DNA from: Treponema sp.
GTDB lineage: Bacteria; Spirochaetota; Spirochaetia; Treponematales; Breznakiellaceae
DNA: 8,976 nucleotides
Direction of reading: 5' to 3'
Assembly: GCA_031281925.1 (NCBI GenBank)
Contig: JAITES010000276.1
Location: forward strand, 1 to 8,976
Shown: piece after piece, positions 6,137 through 8,976 of the stretch
Numbering within the stretch: the first letter of the stretch is position 1
Layout: each line of letters opens with the position of its first letter
Program-made: the position numbers and the translations under genes
The notes under the pieces: generated by a model
Told to the model about the DNA's origin: nothing
Seen by the model: only the letters and a program-made list of their open reading frames with translations
The model's database searches: none

Positions 6137-7249
6137 ATGGAGCAGTATACCCGGCGGATTGCAAAAATTGAAGCTATTCTGGACCACTGGCTGCCCGAAG
6201 CGCCGGACCCGGCCTGGGCAGAACAGGTGTTTCCCGGCCTTAGCGGCCATATTCCTCCGGATCTCCTTAAGGCTCTCTGCAGCCCCGGCCGGGATCTCCT
6301 CGATCGCGGCGGAAAACGCTGGCGGCCCCTCCTGCAAACCCTTGTGTGCGAAAGCTTAGGCGGCGGGGAAGCGGCTCTGCCTTTGACACCCCTTACGGAA
6401 TTCTGCCATAACGCCAGCCTTATTCATGATGACATCGAAGATTCTTCCGATGAACGCCGGGGCAAACCCGCGGTACACCTTCTCCATGGGATTGACGCTT
6501 CAATAAATTCAGGCTCTTTCCTCTATTTTCTTCCGCTTGCATGTATAGAAGAGTGGGAAAAAAACCTGAGTGCAAAGAGATCCGGCGAAGAGGCCGCGGC
6601 AATCGAAAAAAACCGCATTTTCAGCCTTTGGGGAGAACATATACGGCGCCTTCATCTGGGGCAGGCCATGGATATTGCCTGGCATCGGGTTTTTGAAAGC
6701 CTTCCTTCCCTGGACGATTATTACACCATGTGCGGCCTTAAAACCGGATGTCTTGCCCGTATGGCGGCCCTTCTGGGCGCTGCCGCAGCGGAAGCGGTTC
6801 AGCCCCGGCAGAACGGGGCGGCGCGGATCGATACACGCCTCTTGGGAAAGGCCGCGGAAGACCTGGGAGTGGGTTTTCAGATTCTTGACGATGTAAAAAA
6901 CCTGACGGAAGGTATTCCCGGCAAGAAAAGGGGAGATGATGTGGTTGAAGGGAAGAAAAGTCTCCCCGTACTTCTCTATCTCCACCGGAGGCCGGATAAA
7001 AGGGACTTTGCCGGGCGCTGTTTTGCGGCGGCCCGGGAGGGCGGGGCGGCCGTTCCCCAGATCATGGAGCTGATAAGCGCCATGGAACGCGAAGGAGTGC
7101 TGGAAGAAGGGCAGAGAAAGGGGCTTTCTCTTATAGAGGGAAGCAAAAAATTGTTTGAAAAAGCATTTGCAGAATACGCTCTCTCTGGTGTAAAATATCA
7201 GGATGACCCTTTACGGCTTCTTTTGGGCCTGCCGGATCTTTTAAGTTGA
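6137..7249 (+). CDS. Polyprenyl (trans-isoprenyl) diphosphate synthase family protein
   Basis: This 370-residue all-helical isoprenyl diphosphate synthase joins isopentenyl diphosphate units to an allylic primer. The visible motifs are GGKRWRP (58-64), which binds isopentenyl diphosphate, the first aspartate-rich motif DDIED (98-102), and a second motif FQILDDVKN with D251 and D252. The fifth position of that second motif is Asn255, not the usual Asp. GKKRGDDVVEGKKSLP follows and keeps the family's lysines. A93 and S94, five and four residues before the first motif, are small as in long-chain synthases such as IspB, so a C20 or longer product is inferred. It is slightly longer than the usual 300-330 residues, with an extra stretch at about 135-165. 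No clear RBS precedes the ATG (AGG at 6133-6135 is too close), while a -10-like TACAAT lies 5 nt upstream. It is the first gene of a three-gene run. Confidence 0.9.
   Translation: MEQYTRRIAKIEAILDHWLPEAPDPAWAEQVFPGLSGHIPPDLLKALCSPGRDLLDRGGKRWRPLLQTLVCESLGGGEAALPLTPLTEFCHNASLIHDDIEDSSDERRGKPAVHLLHGIDASINSGSFLYFLPLACIEEWEKNLSAKRSGEEAAAIEKNRIFSLWGEHIRRLHLGQAMDIAWHRVFESLPSLDDYYTMCGLKTGCLARMAALLGAAAAEAVQPRQNGAARIDTRLLGKAAEDLGVGFQILDDVKNLTEGIPGKKRGDDVVEGKKSLPVLLYLHRRPDKRDFAGRCFAAAREGGAAVPQIMELISAMEREGVLEEGQRKGLSLIEGSKKLFEKAFAEYALSGVKYQDDPLRLLLGLPDLLS
6144..6172 (-). promoter_or_regulatory. Candidate promoter for rlmE
   Basis: On the - strand TTCAAT (6167-6172, weak) is followed after 17 nt by TATACT (6144-6149, five of six). 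The predicted start is near 6137, giving a leader of about 28 nt with AAGGA placed 5 nt before the rlmE ATG. The elements lie inside the first codons of the divergent prenyl synthase gene. Confidence 0.4.
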
Positions 7250-7261
7250 AGCAAGGATAAT

Positions 7262-7825
7262 ATGAAGGAGTCTCTTGAAGCGGAAATTTGGACAATAATA
7301 AAGACCGAACAGGGGAACACGGTACTGCTCCGCCCCCTTCAGGATGACAGGGTGGTACCCATCTATATAGGACACCTTGAGTCTCAATCAATACTTATCG
7401 GTTTGGGTGAAGTTTCCGTCGCCCGGCCTCTGACCCATGATCTTTTGATAAATTTGTTGAAAAAAACAGGGTATAAGCTGGAAAAAGTGCTGGTTTCGGA
7501 CATAAAAAACGATACTTTTCTTGCGGAACTGCACATTAGCGGCAGGGATTATCCCCGGGACAAGCCGCTGATTCTCGATGTCCGCCCTTCAGACGCCATG
7601 GGGCTTGCCGTCAGGCAGAAATGCCCGATTTTCGTCAATGCCGCGGTGCTTGAAGAAACAGGAATCAACGGCGAAACGGTACTAATGGAGAATGAAATCA
7701 GCTCAAAACGGCGGATTATCCAGCAGGAACTGCAGGAAGCGGTTGCCGGCGAGGAGTATGAGCGGGCCGCAGAGCTTCGGGATCTCCTGGTTTTTCTGGA
7801 TGAAGAGCATGCAGATGGAAATTAA
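7262..7825 (+). CDS. Bifunctional nuclease (BFN/DUF151) domain protein with C-terminal UVR motif
   Basis: Residues about 5-140 of this 187-residue protein form a BFN domain (DUF151 family, structurally known from Thermotoga TM0160). Family features are LLRPLQDDRVVPIYIGHLES, RPLTHDLL at 55-62, and DVRPSDAMGLAVR at about 106-118. Related plant proteins have reported DNase and RNase activity; the bacterial role is unsettled. Residues about 148-182 match the UVR motif that mediates UvrB-UvrC contact (KRRIIQQELQEAVAGEEYERAAELRD), so a protein-protein contact role in stress or repair is plausible. BFN-UVR architecture is known in several phyla. The gene follows the prenyl synthase by 12 nt, with AAGGA at 7253-7257 as RBS, and its 3' end overlaps the likely start of the peptidase gene. 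It has no signal or membrane segment and is expected to be cytoplasmic. Confidence 0.92.
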   Translation: MKESLEAEIWTIIKTEQGNTVLLRPLQDDRVVPIYIGHLESQSILIGLGEVSVARPLTHDLLINLLKKTGYKLEKVLVSDIKNDTFLAELHISGRDYPRDKPLILDVRPSDAMGLAVRQKCPIFVNAAVLEETGINGETVLMENEISSKRRIIQQELQEAVAGEEYERAAELRDLLVFLDEEHADGN

Positions 7826-8843
7826 GCTTCCGCCCTTTTTTGCCGAAAATATAGATACTATTTCCATGTTAATATCTGCGTTCATAGATCGATTGCACCG
7901 GAGCCCGCCGAAGTGCAGGATGGCTTTTTCCCTGGCCTGTATCCTGTCGATGGCGTATCTTTTTCCCCTGCAGCCCTTCATGGGTTCGGCAAAGGCGGAG
8001 TCCCTGCCGCCCGAAGATCTGGAAAACGGCATGGGCGGAGCCGCCTATTCCGAAAACGAAGTATTTGAAGATGCTGCGCTGACCGGTATCCCTGAGCCGG
8101 AAGACTTCTCCCGGCCCAAGATGCTGATCTACGATTCCTATACGGTACAGAAAGGTGAGATGATCAGCGTCCTGGCCCAGGGCTTCGGCCTCAATCAGGG
8201 TACGCTTCTGTCGGTCAATAATATAAAATCCGCCCGGACTGTCCAGATTGGACAGCTTATCAGGGTTCCCAACCAGGACGGGATACTCTATACGGTTAAA
8301 AAAGATGACACGCTCTCCGGCATTGCCGAAAAATATAAAACCAAAATTGAGGATCTGCGGACGGTAAATGAACTGCTTTCCGATACTGTTCATTCAGGAA
8401 CGGTGCTCTTTATCCCCGGCGCGCTGATGCCCCAGAATGACATCCAGGAGATCAACGGAGATCTCTTTATCTGGCCTGTCCGGGGCTACATTACTTCCAA
8501 CTATGGTTACCGGCAGAGTCCCTTCGGAGGGGCCAGACAGTTTCACTCGGGACTGGATATCGGCGCTTCCATGGGGTACCCGGTAGCCGCCGCCATGTCG
8601 GGCCGGGTCAGCTCCGTGAGCTATGATCAGACCCTGGGAAATTTCATCGTTATTACCCATCATTCCGGCTACAAAACCCTCTACGGCCACCTGAGCGTGG
8701 TGCGGGTAAAGACCGGGGCCTACGTGGTTACCGGCGAACGGATAGGGGATGTAGGCAGTTCCGGCCTTTCTACCGGGCCCCATCTTCACTTTACCGTTTA
8801 CAAAAACGGCGTCACGGTAAATCCCCGGAATTTAATGCAATAA
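7815..8843 (+). CDS. LysM-domain M23 family metallopeptidase, exported
   Basis: This exported cell-wall endopeptidase or division-type factor has 342 residues from the ATG at 7815. A hydrophobic segment at about 36-56 is preceded by basic RLHRSPPKCR and followed by SAKA/E, a plausible signal peptidase I site after A61. Two LysM peptidoglycan-binding domains follow, at about 109-155 (YTVQKGEMISVLAQGFGL) and 159-205 (YTVKKDDTLSGIAEKYKT). The C-terminal LytM/M23 domain (about 216-342) has the full zinc and catalytic set: H244 and D248 in HSGLD, H292 in YGHLS, and H323/H325 in HLHF, so it should be active. The start is uncertain. ATG 7815 has AAGAG 7 nt upstream and overlaps the BFN gene by 11 nt. 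TTG 7893 would give a more conventional signal peptide but has no RBS, and ATGs at 7800, 7809, 7866 and 7920 are also in frame. No clear terminator follows the stop. Confidence 0.92.
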   Translation: MEIKLPPFFAENIDTISMLISAFIDRLHRSPPKCRMAFSLACILSMAYLFPLQPFMGSAKAESLPPEDLENGMGGAAYSENEVFEDAALTGIPEPEDFSRPKMLIYDSYTVQKGEMISVLAQGFGLNQGTLLSVNNIKSARTVQIGQLIRVPNQDGILYTVKKDDTLSGIAEKYKTKIEDLRTVNELLSDTVHSGTVLFIPGALMPQNDIQEINGDLFIWPVRGYITSNYGYRQSPFGGARQFHSGLDIGASMGYPVAAAMSGRVSSVSYDQTLGNFIVITHHSGYKTLYGHLSVVRVKTGAYVVTGERIGDVGSSGLSTGPHLHFTVYKNGVTVNPRNLMQ

Positions 8844-8896
8844 ACCTCCCCGTTTTCGGAAAAATTTCTCCATCCATTGAAGCGCCTTGCAGGACA

Positions 8897-8914
8897 ATGC
8901 CCTATATAGGGCAT
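8897..8914. repeat. 18-bp perfect palindrome over a start codon
   Basis: ATGCCCTAT is followed directly by its exact reverse complement ATAGGGCAT, with TATATA in the centre. The right arm contains the first two bases of the ATG at 8913, and AGGA lies just upstream at 8891-8894. It may be an operator at a -10 region (TTGAAG at 8877-8882 is a possible -35, with a long 19-nt gap to CTATAT), or an RNA hairpin hiding the start codon. Confidence 0.6.
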
Positions 8915-8976
8915 GGAACAACAATATGAAAACCAGCCTCCCGATGAACCCCGTATAGCATGGCACGCCGCCTTCA
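8913..8976 (+). CDS. N-terminus of an unidentified protein, 3' partial
   Basis: An open frame starts at ATG 8913 and runs off the window after 21 codons. The peptide, MEQQYENQPPDEPRIAWHAAF, is hydrophilic and then amphipathic. The PRIAWHAAF stretch faintly recalls the N-terminal WHxAF of small PD-(D/E)XK-like hypothetical proteins seen in some treponemes and clostridia. That is memory-based and weak. No usual RBS sits at the right distance: AGGA at 8891-8894 is 18 nt away, and GGG at 8909-8911 is adjacent. The 69 nt between the peptidase stop and this start fits a separate transcription unit. Competing ATGs at 8897 and 8931 in other frames hit stops within about 11 codons. Confidence 0.5.
   Translation, partial: MEQQYENQPPDEPRIAWHAAF

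Noticed and set aside
7869..8393. 174-residue - strand open frame opposite the M23 peptidase gene
   Set aside because: Shadow of a well-supported gene; the translated composition is not protein-like.
8852..8872. Possible terminator after the peptidase gene (CCGTTTTCGG then A/T-rich)
   Set aside because: Only a 3-bp stem, and A-rich rather than a T-run follows; not enough for a terminator call.

Overview
The window looks like ordinary chromosomal DNA from a Gram-negative-type bacterium, most probably a spirochaete of the Treponema lineage with moderately high GC (mid-50s by eye). That assignment is an inference. It rests on a split L-serine dehydratase, a BFN-UVR nuclease protein, a prenyl synthase with a variant second aspartate motif, and a relaxed lipoprotein-like signal, not on any marker gene. 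There are no tRNAs, rRNAs, CRISPR arrays, integrases or transposases. Coding density is high and codon usage looks even throughout.

Left block (1-4197, all + strand) is one probable operon. It holds the 3' part of a helicase-associated (XPB/Ssl2 N-terminal-like) protein, an NYN-domain predicted RNase with a C-terminal OST-HTH/LOTUS domain, then sdaAB and sdaAA, the two subunits of an iron-sulfur L-serine dehydratase (serine to pyruvate plus ammonia). Spacing is tight: 13 nt, then an ATGA overlap, then 10 nt. The block ends in an intrinsic terminator whose stem overlaps the stop codon of the opposing small gene.

Middle block (4190-6109). A 74-residue orphan protein is encoded on the - strand. 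It diverges from an exported or lipoprotein-like member of the tyrosine phosphatase family whose P-loop arginine is replaced by glycine, so it is probably a pseudophosphatase. Their shared intergenic region holds a 34-nt interrupted inverted repeat and a good sigma70-like promoter for the small gene. The pseudophosphatase converges on, and overlaps by 32 nt, rlmE, a 23S rRNA 2'-O-methyltransferase on the - strand.

Right block (6137-8843, + strand) is a second probable operon: a trans-prenyl diphosphate synthase, a bifunctional-nuclease (BFN) protein with a UVR motif, and a LysM/M23 cell-wall peptidase. It starts only 27 bp from rlmE. Candidate promoters for the two genes overlap and predict transcripts starting at almost the same base pair, with the prenyl synthase mRNA possibly leaderless. 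The window ends with an 18-bp perfect palindrome covering the start codon of a truncated new gene.

No clearly new multi-gene system is evident. The points most worth a second look are the pseudophosphatase, the inverted repeat ahead of the orphan gene, the overlapping divergent promoters, the NYN/OST-HTH protein coupled to serine dehydratase, and the terminal palindrome.
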